DNA of 64,000 bases, taken from positions 1 to 64,000 of the forward strand of contig JACVTC010000018.1 in NCBI GenBank assembly GCA_016946835.1. The letters run 5' to 3'. Source of the DNA: Neocallimastix lanati (nom. inval.). Lineage: Eukaryota; Neocallimastigomycota; Neocallimastigomycetes; Neocallimastigales; Neocallimastigaceae. The position numbers were made by a program, and so were the translations under genes. Position 1 is the first letter of the stretch. Every line of letters starts with the position of its first letter. Positions 48,076 through 61,162 of the stretch are shown piece after piece. A model generated the notes under the pieces. The model had not been told where the DNA came from and made no database searches. It worked only from the letters and a program-made list of their open reading frames with translations.

Positions 48076-51000
48076 TCTCTCATTAGAAAAATGTTATGTT
48101 GAAGTCAACAATAAAAAAATTCCAGCTTTAGATCCATCATTAATAAAAGAATATAGTAATGTCAATTTCGATTTATATACACCTTATCATATCGCTATCT
48201 CTTTATTAAATAGTACTCCCTTAGATGAACAAATTCTAAATAGAGAAAATTATTTAAAAACAGAAATAGAAAATATTAAATTACTTCTTCAATTCGATTT
48301 TTCAACGTTTTGGAATTTTGTTTTAAACAAAAAGGAAAAAACAAAAAATGACATATTTAATTCATCCCTTGTCGTCATAAATTTCATTGAAAATTATTGT
48401 AGAGGTTGTATCGAATGGATGCAGACAGTGAAAATAAATAGACAAAAAGAAAAAAGTAATAATAATAAAACGGAAGATGAGAATTGGGAATATATTGAAA
48501 TGCCGGATAATATATGTAATTTGGAATCTGAACTTTCACAATATGTATTTTTATTAATCACTCGTCTTTCTTTCCTTGATGATAATAATAAATATAATGA
48601 TAATCAAACACAAAAAGAAAATAATTGTTGGTCAGAGGCTTCTTATGAATCGAATATAAAAAAATATAATATTTTCAGTATACCCTTTTTATTTGATTTT
48701 ATTAATCTATATTATGAAAGTAATAAAAAAATAGTCAGTGAAATTCTATCTCGTCTCATAAAAATTCATCCAAATTTTATTGAAAATATGCAACAATCTG
48801 TTAAATTAACTGAAAAGATTTCAGCAATGTTAGTTGCTCAAGCAGATAAATTACCTATTCTTTTAATGTCGGCAGATAGTCAATTTCAACAACTCTTAAG
48901 TGCTCTTGAAGAAGTTATTCATGTATATGCGGTTCTCTTAGAGCATGTCAATCCTTCAATGAAAAATATTCTTTTTGGTGAAGCAACCTTTATTAATTCT
49001 ATAATTCATCTTTATCAAATATGGTGTGCGACTCCAAACGAAAATGTAAATAAGGATTCCAATGATGTTTATCATGCCATAATTCAAAGTTTCAAAAAAA
49101 GTGTTTTGAACCTTGTATTCATTTACATCAAATTAGATTTTATTGATGAATTACAAACTAAAAATGAAAAGGAAATCAAAAGTTTAGCCTCAGAATTGAG
49201 AAACTTTTTAATTGAAATTCTTGATATCACAACTTTGGATCCAGAAGATGATGTTATTAAAAAATCAACCTATATGGAAAATAGCTTTTTCATTGTTGAT
49301 TTTGATGTGACTTATGGTTTAGTCGATGAATTGAAAGAATTAGAAAATAAATATAATAATGTTTCTTTCAAAGATACAATTAAAAATATTGAATTTATTC
49401 TTAGTCAAAGTGATAATCAAGATACAAGAGGATCATTAAATCAAAACCAAGTAATTACCTTTTTATTTATTTATTTATTTATATTATTTTTATTTTAATA
49501 TTATAATTATTATTATAATAATGAAAAAAAATTACGAACAAAAAAAAAATATTTTTTAATAAAATAATATTAAATATAAGTTACATATTAAATTTATTGT
49601 TTTTACTAATATTTTTATAATTATTATTATTATAATTAATCAATTTTATATTATTATTATTAAATTATATATATATATATATAAAGGGTATAAGTAATGC
49701 TGCAGATGATGATTATATCAACCGTACAGTATTGATTTCTCAAGTTCAAGAATTATTCCCTGATCTTGGAGATGGTTTTATTGACCAATGTCTTGAAGCT
49801 TTAAATAATAATCCAGAGACTGTCATTGCAAAACTTTTAGATGATGATTTACCTGCTAGTGTTAAAAATGTTAATAGATCTACAAAGAGGTATTTATTTA
49901 TTTATTTATTTTTTTAATTTATTTTTTAATGATCATAAAAATATTTGAAAATAAATAATAAATAAAGTAATTAATTAAAATTTAAATATCTTTAATATTA
50001 ATGTTTTTATAATTTTTATTTTTTAATAAATACAAATATTAATATTATATGAATTAACAATTATTTAAAAAAAAAAAAATAATAATATTAATAATAATAA
50101 TATTAATAATAATAAAGAAAAAGAATAACCGTTAAGATTCCATCAGAATTTTCTAATCCATTACCTTCACAATTAGAAAGTAAATATTATTTCTCTCTCC
50201 TTTATTATTATTAATAATTATTATTAATTTTTATTACGACTATTTATTTATTATTATTTATATAAATATATATAAATTATTTTCATTTATTCTATAGTTA
50301 TGGCTGAAGAAGATAATAAAAAAGTTACAATTGATGATATTCTTAAGGAAAGAAGAAATATTTTCGATAATGATGAATTTGATATTCTTAGAAATGGAAA
50401 AATTGATATGAATAAAGTTATTCTTGGTAAAAAGAAGTATGTTGTTTTTTATTTTATTTTATTTTATTTTATTTTATTTTATTTTATTTTATTTTATTTT
50501 ATTTTATTTTATTTTATTTTATTTTATTTTATTTTATTTTATTTTATTTTATTTTATTTTATTTTATTTTATTTTATTTTATTTTATTTTATTTTATTTT
50601 ATTTTATTTTATTTTATTTTATTTTATTTTATTTTATTTTATTTTATTTTATTTTATTTTATTTTATTTTATTTTATTTTATTTTATTTTATTTTATTTT
50701 ATTTTATTTTATTTTATTTTATTTTATTTTATTTTATTTTATTTTATTTTATTTTTTTCCCTTATTATAATTATTATTATTTGTTGTTGTCGTTATTAGT
50801 ATTATATGTTTATTTAAATTAATATTTTTATATTCTATTTATATTTTTATATATGTATATTAAATAATTTATTTATTTATTATTGTACTAATAATTATAA
50901 TAATGATAATAGTCGTGGAACATTTGAAAAAGAATTTGATGATAAGAGTAAAGTTAATAAGGAACAAATTAAAACCATTGTTAATCATTACGATATGTAT

Positions 51001-52426
51001 GATGATGAATATGATGATACTTGGGATGGCATTAATGAATTCAATGTTAATATTGATAATAATGATGATGATAAAGATAAAGATGCTGAAGGAGATGAAC
51101 CCGAAAAGGTAAATAAAAAAAAATAATAAATAAAATAAAATAAAATAAAATAAAATAAAAAATAAAAAGAAATTTAAAATGTAATAATAATTTTGTTAAT
51201 TAGATATTACTATCATAGTATTATTAATAAATATATTATTATTAAATAGTGATTATTATATAAATTATAATAATTAAAAGTATTATTACTAATATATTAT
51301 TATTTTTATTAATATTATTTTTCTTTTTATTTAAATTAGCCCACAAAACAAAATAATGCAGGAAATTCATCAGATCCTGGTATTGCTAATAAAAGTGTTT
51401 TAATGAAATGGTTAGAAAGTCATCCAGATGTATTTTTAAGAAATAATAGAAAATCAAAACATCGTAAGCAATTAATTGATGAAACTGGTATGTCAAATGA
51501 ACAAATTGAAGGATGGTACACAATGTATCAACGTAATAAGGTAAATAATAAATAAGATAAGATAAACGATATAATTAATGATATTCAAAGAAAAAAAAAA
51601 TTATATTTTCTATTATGACTATAAATTCTTATTATTATGATAAAAATATATATATATATATATATATTTTTTAATTTAATATAATAAAATAGTAAATAAT
51701 TATATATATATATATATATTTTAATTTTTAATTTTAATTTTTTTTTTTAATTTTTTGTTTTAATTTTAATTTTTTTTTTTCCATCTTTATTAATATATTT
51801 AATAGAAAAAGCGTGAAGAAGCTAAAAATAAATCAAAAGGAAATAAGAATACTAATTCTCAAACAACGACTCCAACACCTCAAGAATCATCCGGAGATAC
51901 TGAAAATAAAAGTAATAACAATACAAATAGCAATAATCACAGCAGAAATAATACAAGTAATAGTAATGCTAGTATTAAGAATTCTAACAATAATAACAAT
52001 AATAATAACCATAACAGAAGTCGTTCAAATAGAAATAATAATGGTGGAAGTAACAACAACAACAATAATAATAATAATAACAGTAATAACAATAGAAATA
52101 GAAATCAAAATCAAAATCAAAATCAAAATAGAAACAGAGGTAATAATAAGGAAGATAATGATAAGGCCGGAAGTAGTAATGTAGATACTAAAGATAATGA
52201 TAATAATACCCGTAATAATAATAATAACAGCGGTGGTGGTAGTAATCGTCGTAACAATAATAAAGGAGGTAATAAGTCAAAGAATAGAGATGGTGAAAAG
52301 GGTGGTAATACTTCTTCAGAAAAATCCAATAAACCTCATAATAAAAAGCGTTCTGATGCCGATAATCATTACCGTAAAGCCGGTCGTCAACGTAAATTAA
52401 ACTTTATGATGGGAGGATTTGAATAA
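48071..52426 (+). CDS. ASCC2: ASCC2 / Cue3-like CUE-domain protein
   Basis: Seven exons (48071-49450, 49687-49889, 50124-50179, 50298-50436, 50913-51108, 51340-51540, 51806-52426) read in frame for 931 residues. The N-terminal helical half (about 1-400) fits ASCC2. A CUE ubiquitin-binding domain lies at about 475-520 (LFPDLGDGFIDQCLEALNNN). Then come an ERRNIFDNDEFD segment, the acidic DDEYDDTWD motif, a conserved ETGMSNEQIEGW segment, a 170-residue Asn-rich linker and a basic end (NHYRKAGRQRKL) like the family C-terminus. Human ASCC2 binds K63-linked ubiquitin in alkylation repair; yeast Cue3 acts in ribosome quality control. The acceptor of exon 3 could also be 50118. Confidence 0.88.
50446..50752. 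repeat. (TTTTA)n pentanucleotide array in intron 4 of the ASCC2-like gene
   Basis: About 60 perfect tandem copies of a 5-base unit fill most of the intron. Two of its frames have no stop, so the preceding exon appears to run on as a Phe-Ile-Leu-Tyr repeat; the gtatgt donor at 50437 and the conserved downstream exon show this is intron. Confidence 0.9.
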
Positions 52427-52468
52427 AAATAAAAAATATATATATATAAAATAAATTAAAATAAAAAA

Positions 52469-52512
<44 letters not shown>

Positions 52513-53339
52513 AATAAAATAAAAAAAATAAAAAAGTATTTAATACATAAAATACATTATAATAATATTTAATATTAGATGATAGACAATTAAATATATG
52601 TATATAATTTATTTTTATCGTTTTCATTTTATATTTATTTATTTATTCATTTATTTTTTTTAAAAAAAAAATAAATTTTTAACTTTTTAAATCATTAAAA
52701 ACGAAAAAATAAACATCAAAAAAGTATATATTATAAATATATATATTTATATATATTAGAATATTTAGAGTATTCTATGTTAAATAATCTTATTATGTCA
52801 TTTAAAAAAATAATAATAAATAAATAAATATATAAATAAATAATAATAAATGAATAAAAAATAAAGAATAAAAAAATAAATAATTAATATAAATATAAAT
52901 GTATTTATATTACGTTATGTTTTATTTTAAATTTTTGTTATATATATATATATATATATATATTTTTTTTAAATAATGAAATAAATAGTCCTTCTATTGT
53001 TTTTTTTAATTTCTTATTTATTAGATATCTATTTATAAGATGTATAGATAGATTAATTATCATTAAATAAAATAAATATATTAAAAAAAAAAAAAAATAA
53101 AAAAAAAATAAAAAAAAATTAAAAAATTAAAAAATTAAAAAATAATTTATGGGATTATGATAAAAAATTTAAATTATAATCTACTAAACAAAACACAACA
53201 AAATAAAAAAAAAAAAAAAAAAAAAAATAAAATAAAATAAAATAAAATAAAATAAAATAAAAAAAAAAAAAATAAATAAATAAATAAAATTAAAAAATAA
53301 AGTAATTTATAATAATGGTAGAATATATTTATTTGATGC
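52427..53339. other. AT-rich intergenic DNA
   Basis: aaat and A-run repeats, including a (TAAAA)n patch at 53226-53262. No gene. Confidence 0.6.
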
Positions 53340-53665
53340 ATGAATGAAGAAGTGGAAACAAAGATTAAGTAGAATACTTAATTAGAACAGGAAGCAGATA
53401 TAAATCAAGAAAATAGAAATGCTGAAACACTATCATTTAAGGCTTGTGAAAGTGGAAATAAAGATTTAGTAGAATACTTTGTAGAATATAGAGCAGTTAT
53501 AAATCATAAAAATAGAGATGGTAGAACACCATTATTTTATACAAATGAAAATAGAAATAAAGATTTAGTTGAATGTTTCGTAGAACATCGAGCAGTTTTA
53601 GATCAAGAAAATTAATAAGGTAAAATACCATTATTCAACTCATGTAAAAGTGGAAATAAAGACTT
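53340..53665 (+). pseudogene. Ankyrin-repeat gene fragment
   Basis: Three or four ankyrin-like units can be read with stops and frame changes: FKACESGNKDLVEYFVEYRA, GRTPLFYTNENRNKDLVECF, then IPLFNSCKSGNKD after two stop codons. The unit consensus (PLF.AC.SGNKDLVEYL.E..ADIN) is the same as in the minus-strand fragments at 56150-58998, so they are one family. No start or full-length frame remains. Confidence 0.75.
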
Positions 53666-54218
53666 TTTTTTTTATTATTATTTTTATATCCTCTAATGTA
53701 AGACTTTTATTTTATTTAAATAAAATTAATTATTTTTAGTTTTTATTATTATTTAAAAAAAAAGTCTTTTTTTAATTTTTATTTTTTTTTAAATTTTTTT
53801 TTTAAAAAACTAAAATAATTGAATGGTTAATAATTGATTATTACTTTTTATTATAGAATATAATATATATTTATATTTATTTTTTTTTAAATTATATAAA
53901 TATATATATATATGAAAATGGGTAGTCTTTTTTTTAATATCATATTTTATTATTATTTTAAAAGTATTTTATTATCAATAATTAAATGTCATATTTATTG
54001 AAAGCATATTAAATTACTTATTGAAACATTTTTAATACATGTCATATATATTAATGCATATTGTAATAAATTAAAGGTAAAAGCCACGATAAAACACATG
54101 TAAATTCGTATTAGTAACTCAAAATAATTCATAATATATTCATTTAATAAAGTTAACATATAAATTCCAATTCTCTAATAATTATTATAAAAAAAAAAAA
54201 TAGACATGTAAACATAAA
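53666..54218. other. AT-rich intergenic DNA
   Basis: T- and A-runs only. No gene is seen. Confidence 0.5.
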
Positions 54219-54698
54219 TATATTATATTATATTATATTATATTATATTATATTATATTATATTATATTATATTATATTATATTATATTATATTATATTA
54301 TATTATATTATATTATATTATATTATATTATATTATATTATATTATATTATATTATATTATATTATATTATATTATATTATATTATATTATATTATATTA
54401 TATTATATTATATTATATTATATTATATTATATTATATTATATTATATTATATTATATTATATTATATTATATTATATTATATTATATTATATTATATTA
54501 TATTATATTATATTATATTATATTATATTATATTATATTATATTATATTATATTATATTATATTATATTATATTATATTATATTATATTATATTATATTA
54601 TATTATATTATATTATATTATATTATATTATATTATATATTATATTATATTATATTATATTATATTATATTATATTATATTATATTATATTATATTAT
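54219..54698. repeat. (TATTA)n pentanucleotide array, about 480 bp
   Basis: About 95 tandem copies with one register break near 54635 (tatatatt). Confidence 0.92.
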
Positions 54699-55183
54699 TA
54701 CAATTTAAATTTTTTTTATTTTTTTTATATAAAAACGGAATTAAAAAAATGGAATTAAGAATTTTTTAAAAGTAATAATAATAATAATAATAATAAAAGA
54801 GAGATTAAAAGTCTTAACTAGTTGAGTCTGAACCAAAAAAAAAAAAAAAAAATAATAAATTAAAAATAAAAAATAAAAATAAAGATAAAAACTTACTTAT
54901 ACTTTATTTTATATTTTATTTTTATATTAATAATTAATTTATTTTAATAATTTATTTTAAATATACACTATTTTATACTAATTAAAAAATATTGAAATAA
55001 AACATGAAGAATCAAAACATTTCGAAGAAAATCATATCATTTAAAAAAAAAAAAAATTATTGAAAATTACGTCAAAAAAATTAAAAAAAATATAATATAA
55101 AAATAATATTAATAAAAATAATAATAAAAATAATATCATCATGATATAAAAAAAATATAAAAATGTTAATTGGAAATATTAAA

Positions 55184-55214
<31 letters not shown>

Positions 55215-56149
55215 CATATAATAAATTATACATTATTCCAATATTAAAAATAAATTATACAATATTCAAATATATAGAATATATAATAAAATTAAACTAT
55301 ATTCAAATATTTAAAAATATATTAAAATTTATATACTATATTCATTTTTTCATTATCTTTTTAAAAATAAAAAAAAATTCTTAATATTTATATTGAAAAT
55401 TATAATATAAAAAAATAGTTAATATTTAATAGTATATAATATTTTATTTTATATTTATTATTATAACATACTATTTATAATATATTTATAATATAGCTAT
55501 TCCATAAAATTATTTAAATTACTTAAATTATTTAAATTATTTATTTATTTATTGCGTCCTCTTTTTTTAATTATTTATTACGTCCTTTCTTTTTTTTTTT
55601 TTTTAATTATTTCAATTATTTATTGTTTATAAATTATAATATAAATATATATATAAAAAGAAAAACAGAAAAAATATTATTGCTTACTTGAAAATTTTAT
55701 ATTGTATTTAATTAATATATAAAAAAATTCATTAAACTCTTTGTATCCAAAAAAAAAAAAATACAAAATAAAAAAATAAAATAAAAAAATAAAATTGTAT
55801 ACAATATTTCAATTCCTATACATTAATAGTATTATTGACAATCAAATTATTATATTAAATTAAAACATCAATTAATATTATTTATGAGTTATTTGAATTA
55901 TTATTAATTGTATTAAAAAAAATATAAATATTATAAATATTATAATTATATTATAATTATATTATAAGGATAATAAATAAATAAATAAATAAAATTCTTT
56001 AATATTTATTTCTGTACCATGTTTTATTAAATATTTTCTTAATTATTTTTTACTACATTCACAGTACTTTAACTGTTTTATCTATATATATAGTTTCATG
56101 TTTTTTAAATATTCTTTTAAATAAATATTTTTAATTTTACATGAAATAG
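54699..56149. other. AT-rich intergenic DNA
   Basis: A-runs, AAT repeats (54774-54796, 55184-55212) and two ttattacgtcctttc-like lines near 55553 and 55577. The 73-codon frame at 55163 is Asn/Ile/Lys/Tyr-only and is not accepted as a gene. Confidence 0.5.
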
Positions 56150-56570
56150 AAAATGGCGTCTAACCAATTTTATTTTTTTTTTTTTTTTTTTTATTTATAT
56201 CTGCTCTCTGTTTTATAAAATATTCTACTAAATCTTTATTTCCAGTTTCACAGGCATCAAAGCATGGTATTCCACCATACCAATTATCTCTATTTATATC
56301 TTCACCATGTTCTACTATTAAATATTCTATTAAATCTATATTGCTACTTTCACAGGCATCAAATAATGGTATTTCATTCATTTTCATTATTTTTATTTAT
56401 ATTTGCTTCATGCTCTCCTAAACATTCTACAAATTCTTTATTTCAATTTTTGTATGTGTTGAATAACGAGGTTTCACCATAATTATCTTTTTAATTTATA
56501 TCTACTCTATGTTCTACCAAGTATTCTACTAAATCTTTATTTCCATTATAGCATGCATTGAATAGGAATT
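56150..56570 (-). pseudogene. Ankyrin-repeat gene fragment
   Basis: The best frame, 56160-56387, reads IPLFDACESSNIDLIEYLIV, EHGEDINRDNWYGG and IPCFDACETGNKDLVEYFIK: two good ankyrin units ending in a Lys run coded by a poly-T tract. Upstream (56390-56570), further units are visible with stops (GNKDLVEYLVEHRVDIN). It is probably part of the same decayed gene as 57640-58998. Confidence 0.7.
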
Positions 56571-56765
56571 TAAAAAGAATAAAAAAATAATATATTATTA
56601 AAAATAAAAAAAAGTTTTCTTAATATAATCCTTCTTTAAATTTCTAAATATACCTTACTCCAAATTATAATTCTTTATTAAATAATTAAAATAAGAAAAT
56701 TTTTTAGTTATTAATTCTATTAAACTATAATATTATATATTTTTTAATAATATAAATAAAAAAAC

Positions 56766-56766
56766 T

Positions 56767-56827
<61 letters not shown>

Positions 56828-56873
56828 TAATAATAATAATAATAATATAATAATAATATAATAATAATAATAA
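56766..56873. repeat. (AAT)n microsatellite
   Basis: Tandem aat units with a few ataataata interruptions. Confidence 0.85.
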
Positions 56874-57100
56874 TAAAAATATGATGAATTAGCTATATCA
56901 ATCTCTCCTCTTTTTTTTTTTTTTTTTTTTATTTTATAATTTTTTTTATAACTTATTTATTGAAAATATATATATATATAAATAGATAATATATATATAT
57001 ATTATTTATATAAAGTCAAATTTTAATTATTTAGAAAAATAAAACTATTCATGTAATAAATAAATTTTTTAAAATTTTTAAATCAATAATAATAATAATT

Positions 57101-57238
<138 letters not shown>

Positions 57239-57639
57239 ATTATTAATATATTTATTTATTTATTTATTTATTTATTTATTTGTTTATTTTTATTTCTTAT
57301 TATTTTTTTTTTTTGTGTGTGTGGGCCTTATTTTATTTTATTTTATTTACTGAAATTCTTTAATCTTAATTCTTATATATTTAGATAATATCATTAAAAT
57401 AAAAAAACCTTTTTTTAAATAATAATATTATTATTATTATTCTCTACATGAATCTAAAACTTCTTTAATGCATGATATACTTATTAGGTTATTAAAATCA
57501 TAGGAATATTGTATAAGAATTTTTTTATATATTATCATTTATTATATTTTTTTTCTTTATAAATATTTATATTTATTATATATTTAATTAAAATATTATT
57601 TAAAAATAAGTATTTTACTAGTTTTTTTCCAAGAATTTA

Positions 57640-58240
57640 ATGTTTTCCATTTTATTTGCATTATTTTCTTTATATCTACTTCATGTTCAACTAAATATTC
57701 TACTAATTCCTTATTACCCACTTTTTTGGGGGGGGGGAAAAAATAATGGTGTACCAAAATATCTATTTAATATTCTACTAATTCCTTATTTCCACTTCTG
57801 TATGTATTAGATAATGGAGTTTCATAAGTGCACTTTTTTTATTTATATCTTCTTTATGTTTTTTTTAAATATTCTACTAAATCTTTATTTCCACTTTTAT
57901 ATGCCTTGAATAATGGTGTTTCACCATCTTTATTTTTTTCATTTATATCTGCTTCATGTTTTACTATGTATTCTACTTATTTCCACTTTCACAGGCCTTA
58001 AATAACGCTATTTCACCATTTACTTTTTTATTTATATCTGCTCCATGTTCTACAAAGTATTTTACTAATTCCTTATTTCCACTTTCACATGTACCAAATA
58101 ATGATGATTCACTATCTCTACTTTCTTGATTTTTAACTGCTCCATGTTCTATTCAATATTCTACTAAATCTTTATTTTCCACTTTTACAGACATTGAATA
58201 ATGGTGTTTTACCATATTTATTTTCTTATCTATATAAAAA
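57640..58240 (-). pseudogene. Ankyrin-repeat gene fragment with G-run
   Basis: At least five ankyrin-like units in changing frames (for example SLFGTCESGNKELVKYFVEH, TPLFKAYKSGNKDLVEYL, NKELVEYLVEHEVDI). A run of ten G on the plus strand at 57727-57736 replaces expected sequence within one unit. Many frame breaks; not translatable. Confidence 0.7.
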
Positions 58241-58559
58241 AAAAAAAAATTATATCTGAATTAAATTTATATATAATTATATTTATTTATTAGCTTTTAT
58301 ATATTTTTCTATTTTTTAATTTTTAATAATAATTATCTTACAATAAAAATAATAAAAATATTAATAATTTAAAAAAAAAAAAAAAATTTTTTATATAAAA
58401 ATAAAATTTAACAATCAGGGAAAAAATATTTTTATCTTTTTAAATTGATAATTATAACTCTCTAACATTAATTATTAAAGTCAACTCTATTTAACAAAAA
58501 AAAAAAATAATAATAATAAATAAAATTTTAACACCCTTTTTAATTTTTTTTATTCATAT

Positions 58560-58998
58560 TTATTCTAATTCCTAATTTCCACCATAATATACATATAATA
58601 ATGGTGTTTGACTAAACCAATTTTCTTTATTTAAATCTGCACCACGTTCTACTAAATATTCTACTAAATCTTTATATTCACGTAAAATCGCCTCAAATAA
58701 CAGTGTTCTACCATTTTTATTTTCCTTATTTATAACTGCTCCATGTTCTATTAAATATTCTACTAAAATCTTTATTTCCATTACAGCATGTATTGAATAA
58801 TGGTGTTTCACCATATTTATTTTCTTTATTTAGTTCTGCAATCATATTTTAACTAAATATTCCACTAAAATATTTTTTATCTCCATTTCACATGCATCAA
58901 ATAATGCTATTTTACCGTTCTTATAAACTATTTTATTTATATCCACTCTATGTTCTTCTACTAAATATTTTAATAAAAATTTTATTCCCCTTTTCCAT
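58560..58998 (-). pseudogene. Ankyrin-repeat gene fragment, probable N-terminal part
   Basis: The longest frame, 58572-58814 (80 residues), has two units: ILVEYLIEHGAVINKENKNG and YKDLVEYLVERGADLNKENW. Upstream units to 58998 (LLKYLVEEHRVDINK, GKIALFDACE) run in another frame, and an ATG at 58998 opens a short MEKGNK sequence that may be the old start. Single-base losses, such as at the ctaaaatctt run near 58766, account for the frame changes. Confidence 0.65.
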
Positions 58999-61162
58999 TA
59001 TATATTATAATTTTATTATAAAAATTATTCACTTTTTCAAAATATAATATTACTTTTTTTTTTTTTTTTTTTTTTTTTCATCTTTTGGAAATTATTTTAT
59101 TTAAATCCATGATAGAAATAAAAAAAAAAAAAGTTTTATTTTTTATAGAGAAAAAGTATTCAGTTAATAAATTCATTATCATAAAATTTTAAAATAATAA
59201 AAATATTTTTTTTTTAATTCCTTCATATTAGAATTTTTTATTAGTTCCTTTTATTTCAGAAGAAGTTATATACAAATCATTTTCTTAATGATTTACTTAA
59301 CAGTTTTTAACCTTTTTAGATGTATGTCCACTAATATTGTATTCTATATAGATTTTATTATCACTCTCATTCTTTACACGATTATTCACATTACTTGTAA
59401 TTAATACTACGTGTATTACTTTATATTTTTCTATTATTTTCTATTCGAAAATTAATTTATTTTTTTTTTTTTATTTTCAATAAATATAAATAAATATAAA
59501 TATATAAAAAAAAATAATAATAATAATATTACTTTAACTAAATAGAATGCTTTATTAATAAAGATGAGATGGTTTTTTTTTTTTTTTTTTTATAGCCGCA
59601 ATTATTGCGAACTTTAATCTTTATTTATTTATTCTTATATAAAATACATGAATACTTTTAATTTTAATAAAAATAAAAAAACACAGAATTAATAAAATAA
59701 ATAAAAAAATTATTTGTCTAATTGAGCATAAAAATAAAAGAAATAGTAACGTGAAATAAAAAGTAATAATCAAAAATAAGTGTATAAATAAATTCAGAAA
59801 AAAGTTCATATGCAACGAACCTCACCTCCTTATGGATTAGGGTTTGAATTGACTATCTGAAAGAAATTATGGTCTTCTCCTTCAGAGGCATTGGCCCTAC
59901 TAGCCTGTAAGATGAGATGGAAATAAATAAAAATGTGGAAACAAAAATAATAATTCTTCAAATAAAAATATAATAAAACACCTATTGATAATTCAATGAT
60001 GAATGAAAAATAAATAATATTAAGATAAATAATGATTTAACGAATGAAAAATTAATTAATAAAAAAGAAAAGCATTACAAAAATATATAAATAAGGATAA
60101 AAAAAAAAAAAAAAAAAGGAAATTAGTTATAACCATATGCCAATTAATAATATGAATAAAAATATGAAAATTAATAAAAGAAAGTAAAAATAAAGAAAAT
60201 AATATTATATGTATCAATATTATTAACTCAAATAATGATAAAAGGAATAGTAAAAATAATAATAATATTATTATTAAGAAGGAAAATAAAATATATATGT
60301 GTGTGTGTTCACAATTAAATATAAATAAATAAATAAATAATATCTTAACACATCTAGTAATAATAAATGAATTAATAAATAATTCAATAAAATAAAAAAT
60401 ATATAATAAAATTTAATTATTTTAAATATAAATATTTTTTATTTTTATATTTTTTTTTATTATTATTTTTTTTTTTTTTTTAAAAAAATAAAAAAATAAT
60501 TTCTTATATAATTATATTATAATATTTGCATTAAATATATGATTCAAATGAATTTTTGTATATATAAAATTAATTTTAATTTTTATAATTTATATATTTT
60601 GCTGATTTGATTTATTTATTTAGTTTTTTTTTTTTTTAAGTGTTTTAATTTTTTTTTCTTTTTGAATTATATTATATATTATTATTATCATTTTTCTATT
60701 TTTTTTTTTCTTTTATTTTAAAATATTTTTAATATAAAATTATTTTATATTTATTTTATATTTATTTTATTTTGAAATTATAAATAAATAATGATTAATT
60801 TATTGTATCACTTTTTCCTTTTTTTTTTTTTTTTTTAATTACTATCATGGCTTAATGTTGTTACAATTATTTATTAAGTTTTATTGTTGAATTATTTTGT
60901 TCTTATATTTAAATTATATTAAAATTTTATAAAACTTTATATGGAGTTTCCTTAAGAATGATTGATTAATTAAATGATATATTTAAATAACTTAAGCTTC
61001 AATTTCACCAGACATAATAACTATTAATTTATTTATAAAGATGTATATTTAAAAATAAATAAACAAATATATAAAATAATAATAATTAATAATTAATATT
61101 AATTGTTACAAAAAAATATTTAATTAAATAATTAAATAAAATTAATCAAAATCTAAATAATT
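58999..61162. other. AT-rich intergenic DNA before CCT5
   Basis: T- and A-runs, aaat repeats and one GC-richer island at 59817-59911. No supported gene. The last few hundred bases are the 3' flank of CCT5. Confidence 0.5.
59817..59911. other. GC-richer structured island
   Basis: The minus strand contains a 9-bp stem (tctgaagga with tctttcaga), a ggc/gcc mini-stem around tagtagg and a line attcaaaccc like a B-box. The outer ends ctcatctta and taaggaggtgag are also partly complementary. A complete tRNA cloverleaf cannot be drawn. It may be a tRNA-derived relic or another structured RNA. Confidence 0.25.

Noticed and set aside
50300-50822. Long open frames with Phe-Ile-Leu-Tyr repeats
   Set aside because: They are read-through of the (TTTTA)n intron; a good donor at 50437 and the conserved downstream exons show the real structure.
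55163-55384. 73-codon plus-strand frame
   Set aside because: It contains only Asn, Ile, Lys, Tyr, Phe and Leu from AT repeats and has no family resemblance or splice context.
59817-59911. Complete tRNA gene
   Set aside because: Although A-box- and B-box-like lines are present, the T-stem and acceptor stem do not pair, so no cloverleaf can be drawn.
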